Shown: positions 1 to 5,343 of the stretch, one piece after another | How the letters are laid out: every line of letters starts with the position of its first letter | Numbering within the stretch: position 1 is the first letter of the stretch | Assembly: GCA_030830595.1 (NCBI GenBank) | Contig: JAURMS010000322.1 | Location: forward strand, 1-7,918 | Source of the DNA: Gammaproteobacteria bacterium | GTDB lineage: Bacteria; Pseudomonadota; Gammaproteobacteria; Steroidobacterales; Steroidobacteraceae | Direction: 5' to 3' | Length of the DNA stretch: 7,918 nt | Notes under the pieces: generated by a model | The model's input: only the letters and a program-made list of their open reading frames with translations | Databases searched by the model: none | Told to the model about the DNA's origin: nothing | Made by a program: the position numbers and the translations under genes

Positions 1-63
1 ATGCGCATGGAGGGCGTCGGCGAGGGCTTGCGCCCAACCGGCCAGCAGGAGGACAAGCCGTGA
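1..63 (+). CDS. C-terminal tail of an unidentified upstream gene (partial)
   Basis: The frame is open from the first base of the window to a TGA at 61-63 and encodes the 20-residue tail MRMEGVGEGLRPTGQQEDKP. It is too short to identify. The first codon happens to be ATG, so a 20-residue peptide cannot be excluded, but the end of a longer gene running in from the left is more likely. The reason is the neighbour: the stop overlaps the next gene's GTG start as GTGA (60-63), the usual arrangement of translationally coupled genes in an operon. The next gene's ribosome binding site lies inside this tail. Confidence 0.5.
   Translation: MRMEGVGEGLRPTGQQEDKP
47..52 (+). promoter_or_regulatory. Ribosome binding site deciding the GTG start at 60
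   Basis: AGGAGG at 47-52 is a full Shine-Dalgarno match and sits 7 bases before GTG 60-62. This supports the rare start codon over any downstream ATG, and the protein that begins there opens with a proper signal peptide. Confidence 0.75.
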
Positions 64-518
64 TCCGGCTTGTCATCGCTGCGCTCTCGCTGGTGGCTGC
101 CACCGCTGCTGCCCAGATCAACGAGGTACCCATGCAGGGCGAGGGCAATGACTGGGTCAAACAGCTCGAGCTCAGGGGTCGTCTCGACTGGGAATGGATG
201 CGCACCTACCCGAGCGAGGTCTATTTCGCGACCCGGCGTGAGTCATCTCGGCAGGGTGACGTGGTGACCCTGTGGACCCGGATCGAATACCGCGACCTGC
301 AGGAGCTGCCTAATCCGCACCGAAGCATCGCCAGCCAGGACCAGTGGGATTGTGCCGGTCGCCGCAAGGCCAACCTGCTGACCGTATATTACCGTCAGTC
401 AAACCTGCTGGACTCTGCGGGCACCTCGACGGCCAACCTCACCACCTGGCAGGTCGTTGAGCCCGGCACGCTGGGTGAGCTGCTGCTGGAATTTGCCTGC
501 AGTATTGAGCCGGGCTAG
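60..518 (+). CDS. Exported protein resembling surface-adhesin E (hypothetical)
   Basis: This is a 152-residue protein with a GTG start. Residues 1-18 form a Sec signal peptide: Arg at position 3, a hydrophobic stretch, and an Ala-rich end with likely cleavage before Gln19. The mature part follows the pattern I associate with the surface-adhesin protein E-like domain. It has a short strand with Tyr-Phe (55-56), a strand around VVTLWTRIEYRD (68-79), a DC motif (D97, C98) followed by basic residues and LLTVYYRQ (106-113), then a Trp (W130) leading to VVEPGTLGELLLEFAC with C147. C98 and C147 are the only cysteines and could pair once exported. The family includes Haemophilus protein E, which binds host proteins, but most members in environmental bacteria have no known role, so I assign none. 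The protein is probably periplasmic or surface-associated. It is coupled to the upstream gene by a 4-base overlap, and its stop TAG shares bases with the stop of the opposing gene. Family assignment is by eye and moderate. Confidence 0.65.
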   Translation: MIRLVIAALSLVAATAAAQINEVPMQGEGNDWVKQLELRGRLDWEWMRTYPSEVYFATRRESSRQGDVVTLWTRIEYRDLQELPNPHRSIASQDQWDCAGRRKANLLTVYYRQSNLLDSAGTSTANLTTWQVVEPGTLGELLLEFACSIEPG

Positions 519-1531
519 GTCGTACGGGTGACCTTTTGCAGGCCGGCCGGGCGGTCGGGATCGATGCCGCGCGCCAAGGCGAGCCCTAATACCATCCGAT
601 AGAAGGCCTGGATGGCCACGATCGGCTGGAGCGACGCTTCGGTTGCCGGCAGTGGCAGATGCGCAGTCCCAACCAGAGGCGCGCCGCCAACCTGCAGCAC
701 GCGCGCTCCCCTCTCCAGCAGCGCGTCCACGGCATGCGCCAGGGCTGGCCTGCTGGCATCGTCCTGGGCAAACACCAGCACCGGAAAACCGGGATCGACG
801 ATGGCGATGGGTCCATGCAGTAATTCTGCCGCGCTGACGGCCTCCGCATGCACTCGGCAGGTCTCCTTGAGCTTGAGGGCAGCCTCCTGGGCCACGGCCA
901 GGCCAGGACCTCGGCCGATCACGTAAAGCCGGGATGCGTCCCGCAGGATTGAGGCGCCCTGTTCGAAATCCAGGTCGAACGCGTCAGCCAAGGCGGCAGG
1001 TAACGCCTCTAGGTGGGCGAGCAGGCCCATATCGCCCGCCCAGTAGGCGACCAGTCGGGCGAGCGCCGTGAGGCTGCAGATAAACGATTTGGTGGCTGCC
1101 ACCGCCGACTCGCTGCCTGCACCGAGATCGAGGACGTAATCGGCCTCGGCCGCCAGCGGTGAGTCCGTGTCGTTGACCAGGGCGATCACCAGCGCACCAC
1201 CCCGTCGCGCCATGGCTACGCTCGTGACCAGGTCCGGACTGTGCCCGGACTGGGAAATGGCGATACACGCCATGCCCTCCAGGTCTGGTGCGATGCCGTA
1301 GACCGAACGGATCGACGGCTCCGAGGAGCCGGTGGCGATACCGAGCCGCGTCTCGATGAGGTGACGGCCGAAGGTGGCTGCATGATCCGAGCTGCCACGG
1401 GCCAGGGTCATGACTGCGCGCGGTGGAGTGGTCTTGAGTCGGGTAACCAAGGCCTCGAGGATCGGCGCCAGGGTTGTGGCTTGCGCGTGGACACGCTGGG
1501 GCGCCTCAGCAGCCTCACGCCAGGTCAGCAT
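515..1531 (-). CDS. Double-SIS sugar-phosphate isomerase/deaminase (GlmS C-terminal or NagB-II type)
   Basis: This is a 338-residue cytoplasmic protein made of two SIS domains (about 25-170 and 200-338) and lacking the roughly 240-residue N-terminal glutaminase domain of glucosamine-6-phosphate synthase. Visible GlmS-like motifs are ARGSSDHA (44-51), SQSGHSPD (93-100, phosphosugar loop), ESAVAATKS (141-149), EAALKLKE (216-223), HAEAVSAAELLHGP (228-241) and a C-terminal DPDRPAGLQKVT (324-335), whose Lys matches the substrate-contacting Lys near the GlmS end. Without glutaminase, synthesis from glutamine is not expected. The closest known role is the alternative glucosamine-6-phosphate deaminase NagB-II, which converts glucosamine-6-phosphate to fructose-6-phosphate and ammonia in amino-sugar use; the substrate is inferred. 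I chose ATG 1531 because the protein there starts MLTWREAAEAP, typical of the family, whereas the frame further upstream overlaps the peptidase gene. The ribosome site is weak (AGGGAA, about 12 bases away). The gene follows the peptidase stop by 20 bases and is probably co-transcribed with it. No other nag gene is visible. Confidence 0.85.
   Translation of the reverse strand: MLTWREAAEAPQRVHAQATTLAPILEALVTRLKTTPPRAVMTLARGSSDHAATFGRHLIETRLGIATGSSEPSIRSVYGIAPDLEGMACIAISQSGHSPDLVTSVAMARRGGALVIALVNDTDSPLAAEADYVLDLGAGSESAVAATKSFICSLTALARLVAYWAGDMGLLAHLEALPAALADAFDLDFEQGASILRDASRLYVIGRGPGLAVAQEAALKLKETCRVHAEAVSAAELLHGPIAIVDPGFPVLVFAQDDASRPALAHAVDALLERGARVLQVGGAPLVGTAHLPLPATEASLQPIVAIQAFYRMVLGLALARGIDPDRPAGLQKVTRTT
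517..537 (+). terminator. Weak hairpin plus T-run after the adhesin-E-like gene
   Basis: AGGTC (517-521) pairs with GACCT (530-534), and two G-T wobble pairs may extend the stem inward around the loop ACGG. The run TTTT ends at 537. It begins within the stop codon, so it is placed correctly for a plus-strand terminator, but the stem is short. A second, wider perfect inverted repeat, GCCTGCA (495-501) with TGCAGGC (537-543), encloses it. Both lie in coding sequence and may be chance. Confidence 0.22.
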
Positions 1532-1551
1532 TGTCCGGGCGGATTCCCTGC

Positions 1552-3675
1552 TCAGGAGGGATCGTCCGCCATACCGAGATGCCGCGCCACGAAGGACCAC
1601 TGGTCGGCCCAGTCCTCGATCTGCATCCAGGTCGGCTTGCCGGCCCCGTGACCGGCCCGGGTCTCGATCCTGATCAGCACCGGCTGGTCACAGCCCTGAT
1701 CCCGCTGCAAGGCTGCGGCAAACTTGTAGCTATGCCAGGGGACGACTCGATCGTCCAACTCAGCGGTGGTGACCAGGGTCGGGGGGTAGCATTCATCCTT
1801 TCGGGTGTTGTGCACGGGTGAGTAGGCCGCCAGCGCCTTGAACTGTTCCGGATCCTCGACGGTGCCATAGTCGCTCGACCACTGGTAGGCGTTCGCACTG
1901 GCGGTGTGGTAACGCAGCATGTCGAGCACGCCCACGCCGGGCAGCGCTGCGCCGAACAGTTCCGGACGTTGGGTCAGCGTCGCACCGACCAGCAGTCCCC
2001 CGTTGCTGCGGCCCATGATGGCCAGCCGGTCCGGGCGGGTATATTTTTGTTCGATCAACCACTCGGCCGCGGCGATGAAATCGTCGAAGACATTTTGCTT
2101 GCGCGTCTTGGTGCCGGCCATGTGCCAGGCTGCGCCATACTCGCCGCCTCCACGCAGGTTGGCGACTGCGTAGACACCTCCCAGTTCCAGCCACCCTGCC
2201 ACCGCGGCGCTGTAGCCGGGCGTCAGCGAAATATCGAAGCCACCATAGCCATACAGCAGCACCGGATTGCTGCCGTTAAGCTCAAGGTCCTTGCGCCGGG
2301 TAATGAACATGGGCACGCGGGTGCCGTCCCGAGAGGTGTAGAACACCTGCTCGGTCAGGTACGGAGCGGGGTCGAAGGCAACGCCCGGCGCACGATAGGG
2401 CGTCACGCTGTCGGTGGCCACGTCGTAGCGATAAAGTGCCCGCGGTGCCAGGTAGTCGGTGTAGGCAAAGAAAGTCTCGCTGCCGGTCAGGTTCTGTGGA
2501 AAGCCGTCGGCACTGCCCGCGCCAGGCAGCTTCACCTCGTTACGCAGGGAGCCGTCCTGGCGATGGATGCGCACCACCGAATGGGCATCCTTGAGGTACT
2601 GGGCTACGAAGTGCCCGCCCACCAGGCTCGCTGACTCCAGGCGCTCATCCTGTTCGTCGATGAGCACCCGCCATTTCGCCGGCGAGGCGTCGGCCGGGTC
2701 GATGGCCACCACACGTCCGCGGGGCGCCCCCTGGGTGGTCTGGAAGTACAGCAGGTCGCCGTCGTTACCGAGGAAATCATAGAGCCCGTCCCATTCGTCG
2801 AGCAGGCGCTGCACCGGCGCGTCCTCAACGTCGAGGCGCTGCACGTAGATGGCGTTGCGCTCATAGCCGTCGAAAATGGTGTACACCAACCAACGGCCGT
2901 CATCCGAGACGGCGGCACCCGGATTGCGGCGCGGATGGTCGGTGATCTCGAACACCAGCGGATCCGCCTCCTGCTCGCTGCCGAGTCGGTGGAGGTGAAC
3001 CCGGACCTGCTGCTGGTCGTCACCGGTCCCGTCGGCCTTGCGGGGGTAACGCGAGTAGTAGAACGCGGACTCGTCCGGTAACCAGGCCACTCCGGTGAAC
3101 TTGGTCAGGCCCAGGATTTCGGGCAGGTCCTTGCCACTGGCAACCTCGCGGATCCTCCAGGTCTTCCAGTCGGTGCCGCCGTCTGAGAGGGCATAGGCGA
3201 CGTAGGTGCCCTTGGGACTGATGGAATACTGGGCGAGCGCGATGGTGGCGTCGCCGGCCAACTGGTTCGGATCAAGTAGGACTCGTGGCTCGGCGGACAG
3301 CGAGTCGGTCCAATACAGGACGGCCTGGTTCTGGAGTCCGCGCTTTTCGGTGAAGAAGTAACGCTCGCCCTTGCGGAGGGGTACCGAGTACTGGTCGTAA
3401 TTCCACAGTGCGGTCAGCCGCTCCACCAGCTGCTGTCGCAGCGGGTGACCTTCCAGAAACGGCCTGGCCACGCCATTCTGGGCGGTGACCCACTCCTTGA
3501 CCTGCTCGCTGCCCAGGTTTTCCATCCAGCGATGGGGATCGGCGACGTCGATGCCGTGGTAGGTGTCCAGCTGGGGGCCTGGCGAGCTGGATGGATAGTT
3601 CAATTCTGCGGGCGCCGGACCTGCGGCGAAAGTGAAGATCACCATAGAGAGAGCGATGCCGTGGAAGCGGTTCAT
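1552..3675 (-). CDS. Secreted prolyl oligopeptidase (serine peptidase family S9A)
   Basis: This 707-residue protein cleaves short peptides after proline. Residues 1-23 are a signal peptide (Arg3, hydrophobic core, APA before Glu24), so it probably acts in the periplasm. The N-terminal part carries the family signature DPHRWMEN (about 46-53), followed by the seven-bladed propeller that gates access (roughly 80-430) and the alpha/beta hydrolase domain. The catalytic residues are all present: Ser557 in GRSNGG, Asp641 in ELDDRVVPWHS and His676 in AGHGAGKP. Tyr477 in YGYGGF (oxyanion hole), Trp599 (proline stacking) and Arg643 match residues known from porcine prolyl oligopeptidase. The length matches that 710-residue enzyme. 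The start at ATG 3675 gives the signal peptide; an in-frame ATG at 3753 would add 26 residues unlike a leader and would cover the likely promoter, so I rejected it. The gene lies upstream of the SIS gene in a probable two-gene operon and diverges from the lipoprotein gene. Family assignment is very secure; the natural substrate is not known. Confidence 0.95.
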   Translation of the reverse strand: MNRFHGIALSMVIFTFAAGPAPAELNYPSSSPGPQLDTYHGIDVADPHRWMENLGSEQVKEWVTAQNGVARPFLEGHPLRQQLVERLTALWNYDQYSVPLRKGERYFFTEKRGLQNQAVLYWTDSLSAEPRVLLDPNQLAGDATIALAQYSISPKGTYVAYALSDGGTDWKTWRIREVASGKDLPEILGLTKFTGVAWLPDESAFYYSRYPRKADGTGDDQQQVRVHLHRLGSEQEADPLVFEITDHPRRNPGAAVSDDGRWLVYTIFDGYERNAIYVQRLDVEDAPVQRLLDEWDGLYDFLGNDGDLLYFQTTQGAPRGRVVAIDPADASPAKWRVLIDEQDERLESASLVGGHFVAQYLKDAHSVVRIHRQDGSLRNEVKLPGAGSADGFPQNLTGSETFFAYTDYLAPRALYRYDVATDSVTPYRAPGVAFDPAPYLTEQVFYTSRDGTRVPMFITRRKDLELNGSNPVLLYGYGGFDISLTPGYSAAVAGWLELGGVYAVANLRGGGEYGAAWHMAGTKTRKQNVFDDFIAAAEWLIEQKYTRPDRLAIMGRSNGGLLVGATLTQRPELFGAALPGVGVLDMLRYHTASANAYQWSSDYGTVEDPEQFKALAAYSPVHNTRKDECYPPTLVTTAELDDRVVPWHSYKFAAALQRDQGCDQPVLIRIETRAGHGAGKPTWMQIEDWADQWSFVARHLGMADDPS

Positions 3676-3704
3676 GTTCGATGCCCTGACGCCAAGATGC
3701 GCAG

Positions 3705-3733
3705 ATGCTATCCAACCCGCATGGGTAGGCCAA
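3705..3733 (-). promoter_or_regulatory. Candidate sigma-70 promoter for the peptidase-SIS operon
   Basis: Reading the minus strand, TTGGCC (3733-3728) and TAGCAT (3710-3705) each match four of six consensus bases and are separated by exactly 17 bases. Transcription would start near 3698, leaving a leader of about 23 bases before ATG 3675. The spacing and position are good and the hexamers are modest. Confidence 0.4.
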
Positions 3734-3753
3734 CCCCCACCGGATCGACCCAT

Positions 3754-3781
3754 ACTGTGACCGAATTACCGGAACTGTGAC
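3754..3781. repeat. Direct repeat ACTGTGAC, 20-base period, in the divergent promoter region
   Basis: ACTGTGAC occurs at 3754-3761 and again at 3774-3781, so the copies lie on nearly the same face of the helix. A third TGTGA is at 3821-3825. The copies lie upstream of the candidate peptidase promoter, centred about 60 and 80 bases before the predicted start, where an activator would bind. They also lie 62-89 bases before the lipoprotein start codon. TGTGA is the half-site read by CRP-type regulators, but the normal inverted partner TCACA at the correct spacing is absent, so the regulator is unknown. Confidence 0.35.
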
Positions 3782-3832
3782 GCCTGAGGCCGTGTCCAAG
3801 AGGTACGATGAGCGCAAGCCTGTGATCAAACC

Positions 3833-3836
3833 GGAG
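3833..3836 (+). promoter_or_regulatory. Ribosome binding site deciding the lipoprotein start
   Basis: GGAG at 3833-3836 ends 6 bases before ATG 3843. It supports this start over an in-frame GTG at 3777, which would place 22 polar residues ahead of the lipoprotein signal peptide. I found no convincing plus-strand promoter here; TACGAT at 3804-3809 is the best -10-like hexamer but has no partner at normal spacing. Confidence 0.65.
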
Positions 3837-3842
3837 ACTTCC

Positions 3843-4700
3843 ATGCGTCACCTTCGCCTGTTGCCGTTGGCCCTGTTGAGCCTGCTGTGGCTGTCTGCCT
3901 GCGCGCCGGCAGAGGAGCCGAAGGATCCGGAGTCCGATCTCGCCGCTCGTGAGGCTGAGATTGCCCAGCGTGAAGCTGAGCTCGAACTGCAGGAGCGCGA
4001 GATGGAGCTGGCACGGCGAGAGGCGGAACTGGCCGCTCGGGAGCAGGCTCCGACCAAGCCGGCGGCCCCCGCCGCGAAGCCTGCTGCAGCAACGCCTGCA
4101 CCGAGGCCGGCACCGGCCCCAGTCCCTGCGTCCAGGCCTGCCCCCGTCCAGGCGGCCGCGCCGGCCGCAAAACCCATCGCGCCCCTGCCGCCGCTGGTGG
4201 TGCCGGCTGGCACTCGGGTATCCGTCGAGCTGTTATCGGCAATCTCGAGCAAGGAAAACCGCCGTGGAGACCGGGTTGAGGCGCGGGTCGTATCTGACGT
4301 CATGGTCAATGGTGAGCGGGCGATTCCGACCGGCGCCATGGTGTCTGGAACCGTGACCGAGCGCACCTCAGGCAGCAAGCGCATCGGCGCCACGCCGAGC
4401 ATCACCGTCAGCTTCGACACCCTCGCCCCGGATGCAGACCGTGCAGTTGCCATGGCGGCGCGCTTCACCGAGACCGGTAAGAGCGAGGGAGGCCGGGACG
4501 CTGCCAAGATTGCCGGCGGTGCGGTGGCTGGCGCGGTCATTGGCAAGCAGGTTGAGGACGACAAGGGCGCCGTGGTCGGCGGGCTACTCGGTGCGGCCGC
4601 GGGTGCAGCGGCAGCCAAGAACACCGGTACCGAGGCTGAGGTGCCGGCTGGCCGCGTCATCACGCTCGTGCTCGACGACGCGGTGGAGGTCAAGCGCTAG
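3843..4700 (+). CDS. Outer-membrane lipoprotein with coiled coil and glycine zipper (function unknown)
   Basis: This is a 285-residue protein. Residues 1-19 are a lipoprotein signal peptide with lipobox LSAC, and Cys20 is the lipidated residue. Position +2 is Ala rather than Asp, which favours Lol export to the outer membrane. Residues about 33-67 form a charged coiled coil of four clean heptads (EIAQREA, ELELQER, EMELARR, EAELAAR). Residues 69-116 are an Ala/Pro-rich linker that could span the periplasm or reach to peptidoglycan. Residues 117-210 form a strand-rich domain starting VVPAGTRVSVELLSAISS, resembling domains in other proteobacterial envelope proteins but with no function I can name. 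Residues 224-258 contain a glycine zipper (GGAVAGAVIG and GAVVGGLLGAAAGAAAA) of the kind found in membrane-inserting or oligomerising lipoproteins. The C-terminal strand is VITLVLDDAVEV. The gene diverges from the peptidase gene and its stop shares CTAG with the opposing acetyltransferase. A role as an envelope scaffold is only a guess. Confidence 0.85.
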   Translation: MRHLRLLPLALLSLLWLSACAPAEEPKDPESDLAAREAEIAQREAELELQEREMELARREAELAAREQAPTKPAAPAAKPAAATPAPRPAPAPVPASRPAPVQAAAPAAKPIAPLPPLVVPAGTRVSVELLSAISSKENRRGDRVEARVVSDVMVNGERAIPTGAMVSGTVTERTSGSKRIGATPSITVSFDTLAPDADRAVAMAARFTETGKSEGGRDAAKIAGGAVAGAVIGKQVEDDKGAVVGGLLGAAAGAAAAKNTGTEAEVPAGRVITLVLDDAVEVKR

Positions 4701-5275
4701 GCACGGGTACTGCGGCGAGGGCTCCATGCCACCCGTGCGCCGCGTGCTGCGCGCCACGCCTCACGGGGCTGTCCCCAAACCCTGACGGTCACGCTCGACA
4801 ACGGTGGAGGCAGGGTTGCCTCGCGTAATGGCTCGGAGCCCAGCCGCCTGGCCAGCGCCACCGAACGCTCGTTGGCGTCCTCGATGCAGTGGATCACCTC
4901 GGGCCAGCCAAGCTCCTCGAAGGCGAAGTCCATGCAGGCTGCGGCAGCCTCGAAAGCGAGCCCGCGACCCTGCGCCTCGGTGGTGACGGCCCAGCCGATT
5001 TCCTGGCCGGGCCAGCCCTCCGGATGGTTTGGGCCTATGCGGCCGATCCAATCGCCGGTGGTTTTCTCGAACACCGAGAACATGCCATAGCCGCGCAGCA
5101 CCCAGCCGCCAATCTGACCAGCAAAGGTTCTCCAGGCCTGGGGACGCGACTGCACCCCGCCGAGGTGCGCCATCACCTGTGCGTCGCCCAATGAGTCGGC
5201 CACCGCATCGAGATCGCTGGCGCGCGGTTCACGCAGCAGCAGTCTTGGCGTCTCGATGGAGATGGCTGGCAACAC
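4697..5275 (-). CDS. GNAT-family N-acetyltransferase (RimJ/RimL type)
   Basis: This 192-residue cytoplasmic enzyme transfers acetyl from acetyl-CoA to an amine. The N-terminus ISIETPRLLLREPRASDLD is the standard opening of RimL-like proteins. The acetyl-CoA loop QGRGLA at residues 102-107 fits the R/Q-x-x-G-x-G/A signature, and NERSVALARRLG (135-146) is the second conserved block. EIGWAVTTEAQGRG (92-105) is typical motif A. Members acetylate ribosomal proteins, amino acids, drugs or other small molecules, so the substrate cannot be told from sequence. The start is a GTG at 5275, chosen because GGAGGT (5283-5288) lies 7 bases ahead of it. The alternative ATG at 5290 is in frame, adds 5 residues and has no ribosome site. 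The last 20 or so residues are a basic Arg/Ala-rich tail beyond the normal domain. The gene lies behind the receptor's terminator and overlaps the lipoprotein stop by 4 bases. Confidence 0.88.
   Translation of the reverse strand: MLPAISIETPRLLLREPRASDLDAVADSLGDAQVMAHLGGVQSRPQAWRTFAGQIGGWVLRGYGMFSVFEKTTGDWIGRIGPNHPEGWPGQEIGWAVTTEAQGRGLAFEAAAACMDFAFEELGWPEVIHCIEDANERSVALARRLGSEPLREATLPPPLSSVTVRVWGQPREAWRAARGARVAWSPRRSTRA
4701..4738 (+). repeat. Perfect 8-base inverted repeat right after the lipoprotein stop
   Basis: GCACGGGT (4701-4708) is exactly complementary to ACCCGTGC (4731-4738), with a 22-base loop. It begins at the base after the lipoprotein TAG. No T-run follows, so it is not a standard intrinsic terminator. 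It might protect the mRNA 3' end or slow polymerase for Rho. It also encodes part of the acetyltransferase tail, so chance is possible in GC-rich sequence. Confidence 0.4.
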
Positions 5276-5282
5276 GGTTCTG

Positions 5283-5288
5283 ACCTCC
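5283..5288 (-). promoter_or_regulatory. Ribosome binding site deciding the acetyltransferase GTG start
   Basis: On the minus strand GGAGGT (5288-5283) is a near-perfect Shine-Dalgarno sequence with a 7-base spacer to GTG 5275-5273. It overlaps the alternative ATG at 5290, so both starts cannot be used well on the same message. Confidence 0.7.
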
Positions 5289-5294
5289 ATCAAC

Positions 5295-5323
5295 AAAAAG
5301 GGCTGCCCGTTCGGGCAGCCCTT
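5295..5323 (-). terminator. Rho-independent terminator of the TonB-dependent receptor gene
   Basis: GGGCTGCCC (5300-5308) pairs with GGGCAGCCC (5313-5321) around a four-base loop, and two further A-T pairs (5298-5299 with 5322-5323) lengthen the stem to 11. Reading the minus strand, the hairpin is followed by TTTTT (5299-5295). It lies 20 bases beyond the receptor stop, a textbook intrinsic terminator. The plus-strand side has only a broken T-run (TTGTTT), so termination should act mainly on minus-strand transcripts. Confidence 0.9.
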
Positions 5324-5343
5324 GTTTGCCATCACCGCAAAAT

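Noticed and set aside
515..1531. Full glucosamine-6-phosphate synthase (glmS)
   Set aside because: The N-terminal glutaminase domain with its catalytic Cys is missing; there is no room for it and no broken remnant upstream, where the peptidase gene ends 20 bases away.
1906..2634. A 242-codon plus-strand open frame inside the peptidase gene
   Set aside because: It lies antisense to a certain enzyme with an intact catalytic triad, and its translation shows no signal peptide or recognisable motif.
3676..3753. N-terminal extension of the peptidase from an in-frame ATG at 3753
   Set aside because: It would bury the signal peptide behind 26 residues and cover the candidate promoter; ATG 3675 gives a normal exported enzyme.
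3756..3825. A true CRP site built from the TGTGA copies
   Set aside because: None of the three TGTGA copies has a TCACA partner six bases on; they are direct, not inverted. I keep them only as an unassigned repeat.
3848..4693. A 281-codon minus-strand open frame covering nearly the whole lipoprotein gene
   Set aside because: It is a low-complexity Ser/Ala/Thr/Arg translation with no domain, and it exists because the GC-rich lipoprotein codons avoid stops on the other strand. The plus-strand reading has a lipobox, heptads and a ribosome site.
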